Positions 44,184-55,069 of a stretch of DNA of 64,000 bases are shown here, piece after piece. Location of the stretch: NCBI GenBank assembly GCA_033764435.1, contig JANRIX010000058.1, forward strand, positions 1-64,000. The letters run 5' to 3'. The DNA comes from JAEUMY01 sp033764435. Lineage in GTDB: Bacteria; Pseudomonadota; Gammaproteobacteria; Burkholderiales; Usitatibacteraceae. Made by a program: the position numbers and the translations under genes. Below the pieces are notes generated by a model, which saw only the letters and a program-made list of their open reading frames with translations, was not told where the DNA came from and made no database searches. The first letter of the stretch is position 1. Each line of letters starts with the position of its first letter.

Positions 44184-45290
44184 ATGAACGCACCAGATGC
44201 CTTGTTGGCCTACTGCCGGGCCGGATTTGAAAGTGAAGCGGCAGAAGAACTCCTTGCCTCAGCCCGCACCGTCGGCACGACCTTGCGTGTCCTGCGCGCG
44301 GATCCACAGTCGGGATTTGCGCTGCTGGTGGCGGTTCGCCCCTTCGATGTGAGTGTCCTGCGCCGATTGGACGGGCGTACGTTGTGCTTCTGCCGACAGG
44401 TGATCTGGACCTCTGCCGAGCCGCTGCAACTGGGCGACCGCGACCGGGTCAGCCCGATTGCGGCGGCATTGGACGCATTGCGAATATTCGCAGGTGAGCT
44501 GGGTGAGTTCTGGGTCGAGCATCCGGATACCAACGACGGCAAGTCTTTGTCGACCCTCGGCCGTGCGATTGAGCCGCGGATTGCCCAGGTAGTGGGGCTG
44601 AAGCGCAGCGGCGCGTGGCGGGCACATGCCTTTCTGCTCAACAAGGCAGAGGCCCAAGTCGGCCTGACCCTGCCGGGGTTGAGCATTCCGTGGCGGATGG
44701 GCATTCCGCGCCTGCGCATGCCAGGCGAAGCGCCCAGCCGGTCCACGCTCAAGCTGGCTGAAGCCCTGCTGTTCTTTCTGGGCGGCCACGAAGAGGAATT
44801 CCTGAAGCCCGGCATGCGTGCCGTGGATCTGGGTGCGGCACCTGGGGGCTGGACGTGGCAGCTGATTCATCGCGGGCTGCACGTCACGGCCGTCGACAAT
44901 GGCGAGCTGAAAGGTGAACTCAGGGACAACGCGCTGGTGAAGCATTTGCGCGAAGACGGCTTTCGCTATCGTCCCAAGCGACCGGTTGAATGGCTGGTCT
45001 GCGACATGGTCGAGCAGCCTGTTCGGATCGCGACGCTTGTCGCGGAGTGGGTGGCGACCGATACGGCGCAGCACGCCATTTTCAACCTCAAGCTGCCCAT
45101 GAAAAAGCGCATGGCCGAACTGGCGCGCTGTCGCGCGGTGATGGCCGAGCGCATGGATGAATCAGGTGCGCACTACCATCTGGCATTCCGTCAGCTCTAT
45201 CACGATCGTGAGGAAGTCACCGGCTTCCTCACGCGTCACGCGAAACGACTCGACCGGCTTCAGCGCTTGAATTCAACCTCGGTGTCGTAG
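44184..45290 (+). CDS. rlmM: 23S rRNA (cytidine-2498-2'-O)-methyltransferase
   Basis: A 368-residue RlmM: an N-terminal THUMP-like part (LLAYCRAGFESEAAEELL) and a Rossmann methyltransferase with SAM site AVDLGAAPGGWTWQL, catalytic Asp in WLVCDMVEQP and Lys in FNLKLPMKKRM. It modifies C2498 of 23S rRNA. Its last 31 bases overlap the convergent TonB-like gene. The palindrome at 44480 encodes Arg-Ile-Phe-Ala. Confidence 0.95.
   Translation: MNAPDALLAYCRAGFESEAAEELLASARTVGTTLRVLRADPQSGFALLVAVRPFDVSVLRRLDGRTLCFCRQVIWTSAEPLQLGDRDRVSPIAAALDALRIFAGELGEFWVEHPDTNDGKSLSTLGRAIEPRIAQVVGLKRSGAWRAHAFLLNKAEAQVGLTLPGLSIPWRMGIPRLRMPGEAPSRSTLKLAEALLFFLGGHEEEFLKPGMRAVDLGAAPGGWTWQLIHRGLHVTAVDNGELKGELRDNALVKHLREDGFRYRPKRPVEWLVCDMVEQPVRIATLVAEWVATDTAQHAIFNLKLPMKKRMAELARCRAVMAERMDESGAHYHLAFRQLYHDREEVTGFLTRHAKRLDRLQRLNSTSVS
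44480..44491. repeat. GCGAATATTCGC palindrome copy
   Basis: Exact copy in rlmM, Arg-Ile-Phe-Ala. Confidence 0.95.
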
Positions 45291-45979
45291 GTCCGGCCGT
45301 CAGCGCCGCTGTTGAATTTCCATTTGCTGAGCGTCTCCCGAACGGAACGGTCAAACACGCGTGCAGGACGTGCTTCGACGATCTGAACATTGGTCACATT
45401 TCCCGAGGCGTCGATGGTGAGACGGGCGCGCACGTTGCCGGCGTCCACACCAGACCGCACGGCCTCGCGCGGAAAGTCCGGCGCGGCACGGCTGACGGGT
45501 GTGACCGTCGTGGTCGGTGCGGGAGCGGCAGCCGTCGGCGCAGCCTTGGCGACGACATCCTCAGCAGGCGCGGACCGCGGTGCGGCAACGGGCGCGGGAG
45601 GTGGTGTCTGTACCACCGGTGCAGGTGCCGGCGCGGGCGCTTTGGTTTCCGCGGGCTTGGCGGGTTCCGTCTTCGCCTGGGCGGCGGCCTTGGACGCTTC
45701 GGCAGATTGCACCACCTGTTTGGCGCTGCGCTCGAGTTCTTCGCGCGTCACCGCCTTGCTTTCATCCTTGAAATTCTTCAGGCCTGCCATGTAGTCCACG
45801 CTCTTTCGGGGTGCCAGCGGAATCTCCGGCTCGGCAGAGGGCTGTGTCGCCGTGACAGGTAGCGCGGGTTCCGACTTGGGCTTGGGCGGGGGCTCGGACT
45901 TGGAGCAGGCGCCAAGCGCAAGGGCGCCGGCAATTAGCAGGATCGGCCCCGGCCACACTGCCTTGAAGTGATGAAGCAT
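45260..45979 (-). CDS. TonB-family C-terminal domain lipoprotein
   Basis: A 239-residue protein with lipobox LALGACSKS (Cys25), a Pro/Ala/Lys-rich middle (about 30-165) and a C-terminal TonB-like domain (FPREAVRSGVDAGNVRARLT then IVEARPARVFDRSVRETL). Canonical TonB is anchored by a transmembrane helix; here a lipoprotein signal replaces it. No exbB/exbD is nearby. It could be a structural or energy-transducing envelope protein. The start ATG 45979 is the only good one. Confidence 0.72.
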   Translation of the reverse strand: MLHHFKAVWPGPILLIAGALALGACSKSEPPPKPKSEPALPVTATQPSAEPEIPLAPRKSVDYMAGLKNFKDESKAVTREELERSAKQVVQSAEASKAAAQAKTEPAKPAETKAPAPAPAPVVQTPPPAPVAAPRSAPAEDVVAKAAPTAAAPAPTTTVTPVSRAAPDFPREAVRSGVDAGNVRARLTIDASGNVTNVQIVEARPARVFDRSVRETLSKWKFNSGADGRTYDTEVEFKR

Positions 45980-46141
45980 GCGTGTTCTCCCTGAATGTCT
46001 GGCCGCTGCTGTGGCATGCGGCTCTGAATTGGTCCGTGATGGATCGCATCAATGCATCGGACCTTGACAGCGGGGATTATGACAAAGTGTGGCGCCGCGT
46101 GCGTACGGGGAAACCCGTATTTTTGGCGGGGCACAAATGCA

Positions 46142-46165
46142 GTGCGCCGCCCGAAGGCGGCGCAC
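46142..46165 (-). terminator. Hairpin terminator after acnA
   Basis: A perfect ten-base stem GTGCGCCGCC/GGCGGCGCAC closing a UUCG tetraloop on the minus strand, 37 bases past the acnA stop. No T-run follows, but the extra-stable loop and position argue for a 3'-end structure. Confidence 0.65.
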
Positions 46166-46201
46166 CAAACGCGGTCAACATCCGCGCCGAAGTCGCGCCG
46201 T

Positions 46202-48907
<2,706 letters not shown>

Positions 48908-48951
48908 GGTTTTCTCCTGGTCGCCTTGTGTGTGTGCAGTGTTGCGGTGGT

Positions 48952-48963
48952 GCGAATATTCGC
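48952..48963. repeat. GCGAATATTCGC palindrome copy (intergenic)
   Basis: Exact copy between vapC and acnA, 45 bases before the acnA start; extended to TGCGAATATTCGCA. Confidence 0.95.
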
Positions 48964-49001
48964 AAAGATTGGAAACGGATGAGTTGCGGCTGTTGTGAAT
49001 T

Positions 49002-49409
49002 TCACGCGGCCGGGTTGATGATTTTGAGTCCCTTGAAATAGTCGCGATAGAAACCGGCATCGCGGGTGATGAGTGCATTGCAGTGGAGCAGGGCGTGGGC
49101 ACCGATGAGGAAATCGCTCACGACCCGATCCGTACGTTTGCCGCCGCGTTCGCGAAATCGCCGCTGCATGATGCCGGCGCGCAGTGCAGCTTGTTCGCTC
49201 ACGGGGGAAAAATTGATGCCGAGTTCCGCCAGGCCATCAAGCAGATCATCGGCCGGTGACAGCTTCGTGGCAACTTCCGCGAGCACGACGTTGCAGATCA
49301 CCACGTCCTCGCGCTCCATGGCGCTCTCCAGCTTGGCCGCAGAGCTGTCGCCATGGACTGGATCGCCGGTCAGGACATCGATGAGAACGGAAGAATCGAC
49401 CGCTATCAT
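49002..49409 (-). CDS. vapC: VapC-type PIN-domain toxin
   Basis: A 135-residue PIN-domain RNase. Acidic residues of the active site: Asp5 in AVDSSVLIDVL, Glu45 in VLAEVATKL, and Asp98/Asp117 in VSDFLIGAHA and ITRDAGFY. Its ATG overlaps the antitoxin stop (ATGA, 49406-49409), the usual TA layout. It lies between prpF and acnA, an unusual place for such a pair. Confidence 0.88.
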   Translation of the reverse strand: MIAVDSSVLIDVLTGDPVHGDSSAAKLESAMEREDVVICNVVLAEVATKLSPADDLLDGLAELGINFSPVSEQAALRAGIMQRRFRERGGKRTDRVVSDFLIGAHALLHCNALITRDAGFYRDYFKGLKIINPAA

Positions 49410-49651
49410 GGCTCGACCGGGTCTCCCGGGGCGCGCCCGCGGAGGTCGCGCATGGCATCGTCGGTGGTCTCGCCAGCTGGCAGCTTGAAGCGGCCGCGCA
49501 CGCGGGCGATGGCATCGCGCACGTTCTTGCGCAGTATCACCTTGCCGTGATCAATCTCGATGGTGAGTTTGGTGCCCTTGGTGAGGCCCAGGGCATCGCG
49601 AACTTCCTTGGGCAGGGTGATTTGCCCGCGCTCGGCAACAGTGGCTTCCAT
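49406..49651 (-). CDS. vapB: AbrB/MazE-family antitoxin (VapB type)
   Basis: An 81-residue protein with an N-terminal SpoVT/AbrB swapped-hairpin DNA-binding domain (VAERGQITLPKEVRDALGLT, then GTKLTIEIDHGKVILRK). The C-terminal tail should neutralise VapC. It likely represses the pair. Confidence 0.87.
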   Translation of the reverse strand: MEATVAERGQITLPKEVRDALGLTKGTKLTIEIDHGKVILRKNVRDAIARVRGRFKLPAGETTDDAMRDLRGRAPGDPVEP

Positions 49652-49745
49652 GTGGCACTCCGGACATTGAATCTGAAGCGCTTATTCTGCGCGATAAAGT
49701 ATGCAAAGTCAATGCATACCGAATCAATCAGAATCAACCTGCGAT

Positions 49746-49757
49746 GCGAATATTCGC
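49746..49757. repeat. GCGAATATTCGC palindrome copy (intergenic)
   Basis: Exact copy between prpF and vapB, eight bases past the prpF stop; extended to TGCGAATATTCGCA. Confidence 0.95.
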
Positions 49758-49764
49758 AATGAAA

Positions 49765-50967
49765 TCATATGATTGTGCCAGGTATCCGCACATTGCCTTC
49801 CATCAGGACACGCGCGCTGCGGCTCATGACCGCCTTGGTGACGACCCATTCGCCGTCAACCTGGGCCGCCGCTGCGCCAACCCTCAGGGTGCCGGACGGG
49901 TGGCCGAAGCGCACGGCATCTCGCTGCCCGCCGCCCGCCGCCAGATTGACCAGCGTGCCGGGAATGGCCGCAGCCGCACCGATGGCCACCGCCGCCGTGC
50001 CCATCATGGCGTGATGCAGCTTGCCCATGGACATGGCGCGAACCAGAAGGTCCACATCCTTGGCCGCGACCGGCTTGCCGCTGGAGGACAGGTAATCCTT
50101 CGGCGGTGACACGAACGCGATCTTGGGCGTGTGCTGGCGCTTGGCGGCTTCCTCCACGGACTTGATCAGGCCCATGCGGATGGCGCCATGCGCGCGCAGG
50201 GTTTCGAATTTCTCCAGCGCCTTCGGATCGCCGTTGATGGCGTCCTGCAGTTCCTTGCCGGTGTAGCCGATGGCATCGGCGTTCACAAAGATGGTGGGAA
50301 TGCCGGCGTTGATCATCGTGGCCTTGAGTGTTCCGATGCCGGGCACTTCCAGGTCATCCACCAGGTTGCCCGTTGGGAACATGGCACCGCTTTCGTCAAC
50401 CCCGGCGCCGGGTTCTTCTGCAGCCGGATCCATGAATTCCAGTTGCACTTCGGCGGCGGGAAAGGTCACGCCATCTAGCTCGAAGTCCCCGGTCTCCTGC
50501 ACCGCGCCGTTGGTGATGGGCACATGCGCGATGATGGTCTTGCGAATATTCGCCTGCCAGATGCGCACGATCGCGACACCGTTCTGCGGAATGCGCGAAG
50601 CATCCACCAGCCCGTTGGCGATGGCGAAAGGCCCGACCGCGGCGGACAGGTTGCCGCAGTTGCCGCTCCAGTCTACGAATGGCTTGTCGATCGACACCTG
50701 GCCGAAGAGGTAGTCCACGTCATGGTCGGGCTGGGTGCTCTTGGACAGGATCACCGTCTTGCTGGTGCTGGAGGTGGCCGCCCCCATGCCGTCGATCTGC
50801 TTGCCATAGGGATCCGGGCTGCCGATCACGCGCAACAGCAGCGCGTCGCGCGCAGCCCCCGGCACCTGGGCCGCGGTGGGCAGGTCGGTGAGCTTGAAGA
50901 AGACCCCTTTGCTGGTGCCGCCACGCATGTAGGTGGCGGGAATGCGAATCTGCGGAGCGTGGCTCAT
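49765..50967 (-). CDS. prpF: 2-methylaconitate cis-trans isomerase PrpF
   Basis: A 400-residue PrpF (DAP-epimerase fold) that works with AcnD in the AcnD/PrpF variant of the methylcitrate cycle. Signatures: RIPATYMRGGTSKGVFF, GMGAATSSTSKTVIL and DWSGNCGNLSAAVGPFAI. ATG 50967 lies three bases past the acnD stop; a TTG at 50973 would overlap acnD. A palindrome copy at 50542 encodes Ala-Asn-Ile-Arg and another sits just after the stop. Confidence 0.95.
   Translation of the reverse strand: MSHAPQIRIPATYMRGGTSKGVFFKLTDLPTAAQVPGAARDALLLRVIGSPDPYGKQIDGMGAATSSTSKTVILSKSTQPDHDVDYLFGQVSIDKPFVDWSGNCGNLSAAVGPFAIANGLVDASRIPQNGVAIVRIWQANIRKTIIAHVPITNGAVQETGDFELDGVTFPAAEVQLEFMDPAAEEPGAGVDESGAMFPTGNLVDDLEVPGIGTLKATMINAGIPTIFVNADAIGYTGKELQDAINGDPKALEKFETLRAHGAIRMGLIKSVEEAAKRQHTPKIAFVSPPKDYLSSSGKPVAAKDVDLLVRAMSMGKLHHAMMGTAAVAIGAAAAIPGTLVNLAAGGGQRDAVRFGHPSGTLRVGAAAAQVDGEWVVTKAVMSRSARVLMEGNVRIPGTII
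50542..50553. repeat. GCGAATATTCGC palindrome copy
   Basis: Exact copy in prpF, Ala-Asn-Ile-Arg. Confidence 0.95.
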
Positions 50968-50969
50968 GT

Positions 50970-53564
50970 TCAAGCGGCCTTGCGCGATTCCAGGAAGTCC
51001 TTGGCGAAGCGCTGCAGCACGCCGCCGGCTTCGTAGATGGAGACTTCCTCCGCTGTGTCGAGGCGGCAGGTCATAGGCACCTCGACCTTCTCGCCATTCT
51101 TGCGATGTATCACCAGCGTGAGGTCGGCGCGCGGCTTGCGTTCACCGATCACGTCATAGGTTTCACTGCCATCAATCTTCAGCGTGAGGCGGTTGGTGCC
51201 AGGCTTGAACTCCAGCGGCAGCACGCCCATGCCAATGAGATTTGTACGGTGGATGCGCTCGAAGCCTTCCGCCGCGATCACTTCCACACCCGCGAGACGC
51301 ACGCCCTTGGCCGCCCAGTCGCGTGACGACCCTTGGCCATAGTCCGCCCCGGCGATGATGATGAGCGGCTGCTTCCGGTCCATATAGGTCTCGATGGCTT
51401 CCCACATGCGCATCACCTTGCCATCCGGCTCCAGACGGGTGAGCGAACCTTTCTTCACCTGGCCATCCACCACCGCCATCTCGTTCATGAGCGTGGGGTT
51501 GGCAAAGGTCGCGCGCTGCGCGGTGAGATGGTCGCCACGGTGGGTGGCGTAGGAGTTGAAGTCTTCTTCCGGCAGGCCCATCTTGGCCAGGTATTCGCCT
51601 GCCGCGCTGTTCATCAGAATCGCGTTCGATGGCGAAAGGTGGTCGGTGGTGATGTTGTCCGGCAGAACAGCCAGGGGACGCATGCCCTTGAGCGTGCGTT
51701 CTCCGGCGAGCGCACCTTCCCAGTACGGCGGGCGGCGGATGTAGGTGCTCTGCGCGCGCCAGTCATACAGCGGCTTCACTGAGACACCGTCATCCTTGCG
51801 GATGGCGAACATCGGTTCGTACACCTTGCGGAAATGCTCGGGCTTCACGCTGGAGGCGACGATGGCGTCGATTTCCGCATCGGTGGGCCAGATGTCCTTG
51901 AGCGTAACCGGATTGCCGTCCTTGTCCGTGCCCAGCACATCCTTCTCGATGTCGAAGCGCACCGTGCCTGCGATGGCATAGGCCACCACGAGAGGCGGAG
52001 AGGCGAGGAAAGCCTGCTTGGCGTAGGGATGGATGCGGCCGTCGAAGTTGCGGTTTCCCGACAACACGGCGGTAGCGTAAAGATCACGGTCGATGATCTC
52101 CTGCTGAATCTTCGGGTCCAGCGCGCCGGACATGCCGTTGCAGGTGGTGCAGGCGAAGGCGACGATGCCGAAGCCCAGCTTCTCCAAGTCTGGCAACAGG
52201 CCGGCTTCTTCCAGATACAGCTGCACGGCTTTTGATCCCGGGGCGAGTGAAGTCTTCACCCAGGGCTTGCGGGTGAGCCCGCGAATATTCGCATTGCGCG
52301 CGAGCAGCCCGGCAGCGATGACGTTGCGCGGGTTGCTGGTGTTGGTGCAGGAGGTGATGGCCGCGATGATGACGGCGCCATCGGGCATGAGGTCACCTTC
52401 CTGTTTCCAGGGTGCTGCGATGCCGCGCTCGGCCAGTGCCGAGGTGGGCAGGCGCTTGTGCGGGTTGGAGGGGCCGGCCATGTTGCGCACCACGCTCGAA
52501 AGATCAAAGCTCAACGTGCGCTCATATTCGGCCGTCGCCAGCGCATCGGCCCACAGGCCGGTGTGTTTGGCATAGGTCTCGACCAGTGCCACCTGCGCGG
52601 CCTCGCGCCCGGTGAGGCGCAGGTAATCGAGCGTCTGGTTGTCGATGAAAAACATCGCGGCGGTCGCACCGTATTCCGGCGCCATGTTGGAGATCGTGGC
52701 ACGGTCCCCCAGGGTGAGTGCCGCGGCACCGGGGCCACGGAACTCCAGATAGGCACCGACCACTTTTTCTTTGCGCAGGAATTCGGTGAGCGCGAGCACG
52801 ATGTCGGTGGCGGTGATGCCCGGCTGCGGCTTGCCCGACAGCTCCACTGCAACAATATCCGGCAGGCGCATCCAGGAGGCGCGACCCAGCATGACGTTCT
52901 CCGCCTCCAGCCCGCCCACCCCGACGGCGATCACGCCCAGCGCATCCACGTGCGGCGTGTGGCTGTCGGTGCCCACGCAAGTATCGGGGAAGGCCACGCC
53001 GTCCTGCGCATGGATCACCGGCGACATCCGCTCCAGATTGATCTGATGCATGATCCCGTTGCCCGGCGGGATGACATCAACGTTTTTGAAAGCCTTCTTG
53101 GTCCAGTCGATGAAGTGGAAGCGGTCTTCATTGCGGCGATCTTCCACCGCGCGGTTCTTGGCGAACGCATCCTTCTCGAAGCCGCCGTGCTCCACCGCCA
53201 GCGAGTGATCCACGATGAGCTGCACCGGCACCACCGGATTCACCTGCGCCGGGTCGCCACCCTGATCCGCAATCGCATCCCGCAGGCCTGCCAGATCCAC
53301 CAGCGCCGTCTGGCCCAGGATGTCATGGCACACCACGCGTGCAGGAAACCAGGGAAAGTCGAGCTCGCGCTTGCGATGCACCAGCTGGCCGAGATAGTCG
53401 TTCACGCGCGCGGGATCGGCCTTGCGCACGATGTTTTCGGCATGCACACGGGCGGTGTAGGAAAGCGTGTCCCACGCACCCGGTCTCAGGGCATTGACCG
53501 CTTCACGTGCGTCGAAGAAATCCAGCGAAGTGCCGGGGAGGGGTTTGCGGTGCTTGGTGTTCAT
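50970..53564 (-). CDS. acnD: Fe/S-dependent 2-methylisocitrate dehydratase AcnD
   Basis: An 864-residue aconitase-fold enzyme dehydrating 2-methylcitrate to 2-methylaconitate. Cluster residues: SCTNTSNPRNVIAAGL and AFACTTCNGMSG; swivel part GADYGQGSSRDWAAKG. The prpF partner directly follows, which separates it from a housekeeping aconitase (acnA lies 4 kb away). ATG 53564 yields the typical AcnD start; the longer frame to 53813 overlaps prpC and is rejected. A palindrome copy lies at 52281. Confidence 0.95.
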   Translation of the reverse strand: MNTKHRKPLPGTSLDFFDAREAVNALRPGAWDTLSYTARVHAENIVRKADPARVNDYLGQLVHRKRELDFPWFPARVVCHDILGQTALVDLAGLRDAIADQGGDPAQVNPVVPVQLIVDHSLAVEHGGFEKDAFAKNRAVEDRRNEDRFHFIDWTKKAFKNVDVIPPGNGIMHQINLERMSPVIHAQDGVAFPDTCVGTDSHTPHVDALGVIAVGVGGLEAENVMLGRASWMRLPDIVAVELSGKPQPGITATDIVLALTEFLRKEKVVGAYLEFRGPGAAALTLGDRATISNMAPEYGATAAMFFIDNQTLDYLRLTGREAAQVALVETYAKHTGLWADALATAEYERTLSFDLSSVVRNMAGPSNPHKRLPTSALAERGIAAPWKQEGDLMPDGAVIIAAITSCTNTSNPRNVIAAGLLARNANIRGLTRKPWVKTSLAPGSKAVQLYLEEAGLLPDLEKLGFGIVAFACTTCNGMSGALDPKIQQEIIDRDLYATAVLSGNRNFDGRIHPYAKQAFLASPPLVVAYAIAGTVRFDIEKDVLGTDKDGNPVTLKDIWPTDAEIDAIVASSVKPEHFRKVYEPMFAIRKDDGVSVKPLYDWRAQSTYIRRPPYWEGALAGERTLKGMRPLAVLPDNITTDHLSPSNAILMNSAAGEYLAKMGLPEEDFNSYATHRGDHLTAQRATFANPTLMNEMAVVDGQVKKGSLTRLEPDGKVMRMWEAIETYMDRKQPLIIIAGADYGQGSSRDWAAKGVRLAGVEVIAAEGFERIHRTNLIGMGVLPLEFKPGTNRLTLKIDGSETYDVIGERKPRADLTLVIHRKNGEKVEVPMTCRLDTAEEVSIYEAGGVLQRFAKDFLESRKAA
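52281..52292. repeat. GCGAATATTCGC palindrome copy
   Basis: Exact copy in acnD, Ala-Asn-Ile-Arg. Confidence 0.95.
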
Positions 53565-53570
53565 GGGCTT

Positions 53571-53582
53571 GCGAATGTTCGC
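53571..53582. repeat. One-mismatch palindrome copy (GCGAATGTTCGC)
   Basis: In the 20-base gap between prpC and acnD, occupying the acnD ribosome-binding region. Confidence 0.75.
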
Positions 53583-53584
53583 TG

Positions 53585-54757
53585 TTACTTGCGGTCCTTG
53601 ATCGGCACGAACTTGAGATCTTCCGGCCCGGTGTAATTGGCCGAGGGGCGGATGATCTTGCCGTCGATGCGCTGTTCGATCACGTGCGCGGCCCAGCCGG
53701 AGGTACGCGAGATGATGAAGAGCGGGGTGAACATGGCGGTCGGAACGCCCATCTGGTGATACGAGACGGCGGAGAACCAATCCAAGTTGGGGAACATCTT
53801 CTTCTCGCGCCACATCACGGATTCCAGGCGCTCGGCGATGTCGAACAGCTTCATGTTCCCGGCGTCCTTGGACAGCTCACGCGCGACTTCCTTGATGACC
53901 ACGTTGCGCGGATCGGAAATGGTGTACACGGGGTGACCGAAGCCGATCACCACCTGCTTGGCGGCGACGCGCGCCACGATGTCGGCTTCCGCCTCATCTG
54001 GATTGTCGTAGCGCGACTGGATTTCGAACGCGGCTTCGTTGGCACCGCCATGCTTGGGTCCACGCAGAGCGCCAATGGCGCCAGTGATCGCGGAATACAT
54101 GTCGGAACCCGTGCCCGCGATGACGCGCGCGGTGAACGTGGAGGCGTTGAACTCATGCTCGGCATACAGCACCAGCGAGGTGTGCATGGAGCGCACCCAG
54201 AGGTCGCTAGGCTTCTTGCCGTGCAGGAGGTGCAGAAAGTGGCCGCCGATGGAATCGTCGTCGGTTTCCACATCGATGCGCTTGCCGTTGACGGCGAAGT
54301 GATACCAGTAGAGCAGCATCGAACCGAAGGACGCCATCAGGCGATCGGCGATGTCGCGCGCACCCTGGATGTTGTGGTCATCCTTCTCCGGCAGGTTGCA
54401 GCCCAGCGCGGAACAGCCGGTGCGAAGCACATCCATCGGGTGCGCGGAAGCGGGCAGGGATTCGAGCACGTCCTGCACCGCGGTGGGGATGCCGCGCAGC
54501 GACTTGAGTTTTGCCTTGTACGAGGTCAACTCGGCCTGGGTGGGCAGCTTGCCATGCACCAGCAGATAGGCGATTTCCTCGAACTCGCAGGCGTTGGCCA
54601 CATCGAGAATGTCATAGCCACGGTAATGCAGATCGTTGCCGGTGCGGCCGACGGTGCACAGCGCAGTGTTGCCGGCGGTCACGCCGGACAGGGCGACGGA
54701 TTTCTTGGGTTTGGGTCCGGTGGCGGGGGCGGCCGTGGCCGCTGCTTCTGCACTCAT
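53585..54757 (-). CDS. prpC: 2-methylcitrate synthase
   Basis: A 390-residue citrate-synthase-fold enzyme condensing propionyl-CoA with oxaloacetate. Seen: GYDILDVANACEFEEIAYLL, KHGGANEAAFE, VIGFGHPVYTISDPRN and a length and gene context specific to PrpC rather than GltA (a separate gltA starts at 63.7 kb). Its ATG overlaps the stop of the 103-aa gene (54754-54757). Confidence 0.95.
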   Translation of the reverse strand: MSAEAAATAAPATGPKPKKSVALSGVTAGNTALCTVGRTGNDLHYRGYDILDVANACEFEEIAYLLVHGKLPTQAELTSYKAKLKSLRGIPTAVQDVLESLPASAHPMDVLRTGCSALGCNLPEKDDHNIQGARDIADRLMASFGSMLLYWYHFAVNGKRIDVETDDDSIGGHFLHLLHGKKPSDLWVRSMHTSLVLYAEHEFNASTFTARVIAGTGSDMYSAITGAIGALRGPKHGGANEAAFEIQSRYDNPDEAEADIVARVAAKQVVIGFGHPVYTISDPRNVVIKEVARELSKDAGNMKLFDIAERLESVMWREKKMFPNLDWFSAVSYHQMGVPTAMFTPLFIISRTSGWAAHVIEQRIDGKIIRPSANYTGPEDLKFVPIKDRK

Positions 54758-55065
54758 TGCTTCTCCTTCGATGGGGATGTGGTGTCTTCGTCGAGAAATA
54801 CGCTTTCAAAGCGCTCCCTCAGATCGTTCTTCTGGTCATACCAGGATGTCGGGGTCATCCAGTTTTCGTTGAGCACAAGGGACTGCGAATATTCGCCGGA
54901 GCGCAACGCCTCAAACCGATTGCGCAATTCGTTGCGCGCGCTGTACCAGGCGGCGTCCATCCAGCCCGCGTCCCAAGGCACGAAACGCTGCTTGGGCCGG
55001 CGCGTGCGCAGGAATCCCTTGTTGGCCTGTGCAGGCCGGCGGGGCGGGGTGCGAAACAACGCCAT
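54754..55065 (-). CDS. Hypothetical protein with internal repeat, inside the methylcitrate operon (103 aa)
   Basis: A 103-residue basic/acidic protein between prpB and prpC; ATG 55065 is five bases past the prpB stop and its stop overlaps the prpC start. Two copies of a WM-x4-WY-x3-N-[ED]-LR-x-RFE motif are spaced about 40 residues apart: GWMDAAWYSARNELRNRFE and NWMTPTSWYDQKNDLRERFE. No family recognised. The palindrome at 54885 encodes Glu-Tyr-Ser between the repeats. The tight packing supports a real, coupled gene. Confidence 0.65.
   Translation of the reverse strand: MALFRTPPRRPAQANKGFLRTRRPKQRFVPWDAGWMDAAWYSARNELRNRFEALRSGEYSQSLVLNENWMTPTSWYDQKNDLRERFESVFLDEDTTSPSKEKQ
54885..54896. repeat. 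GCGAATATTCGC palindrome copy
   Basis: Exact copy in the 103-aa gene of the prp operon, Glu-Tyr-Ser. Confidence 0.95.
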
Positions 55066-55069
55066 GCGC

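Noticed and set aside
53564..53813. N-terminal extension of acnD
   Set aside because: It overlaps the end of prpC and its sequence is not aconitase-like.
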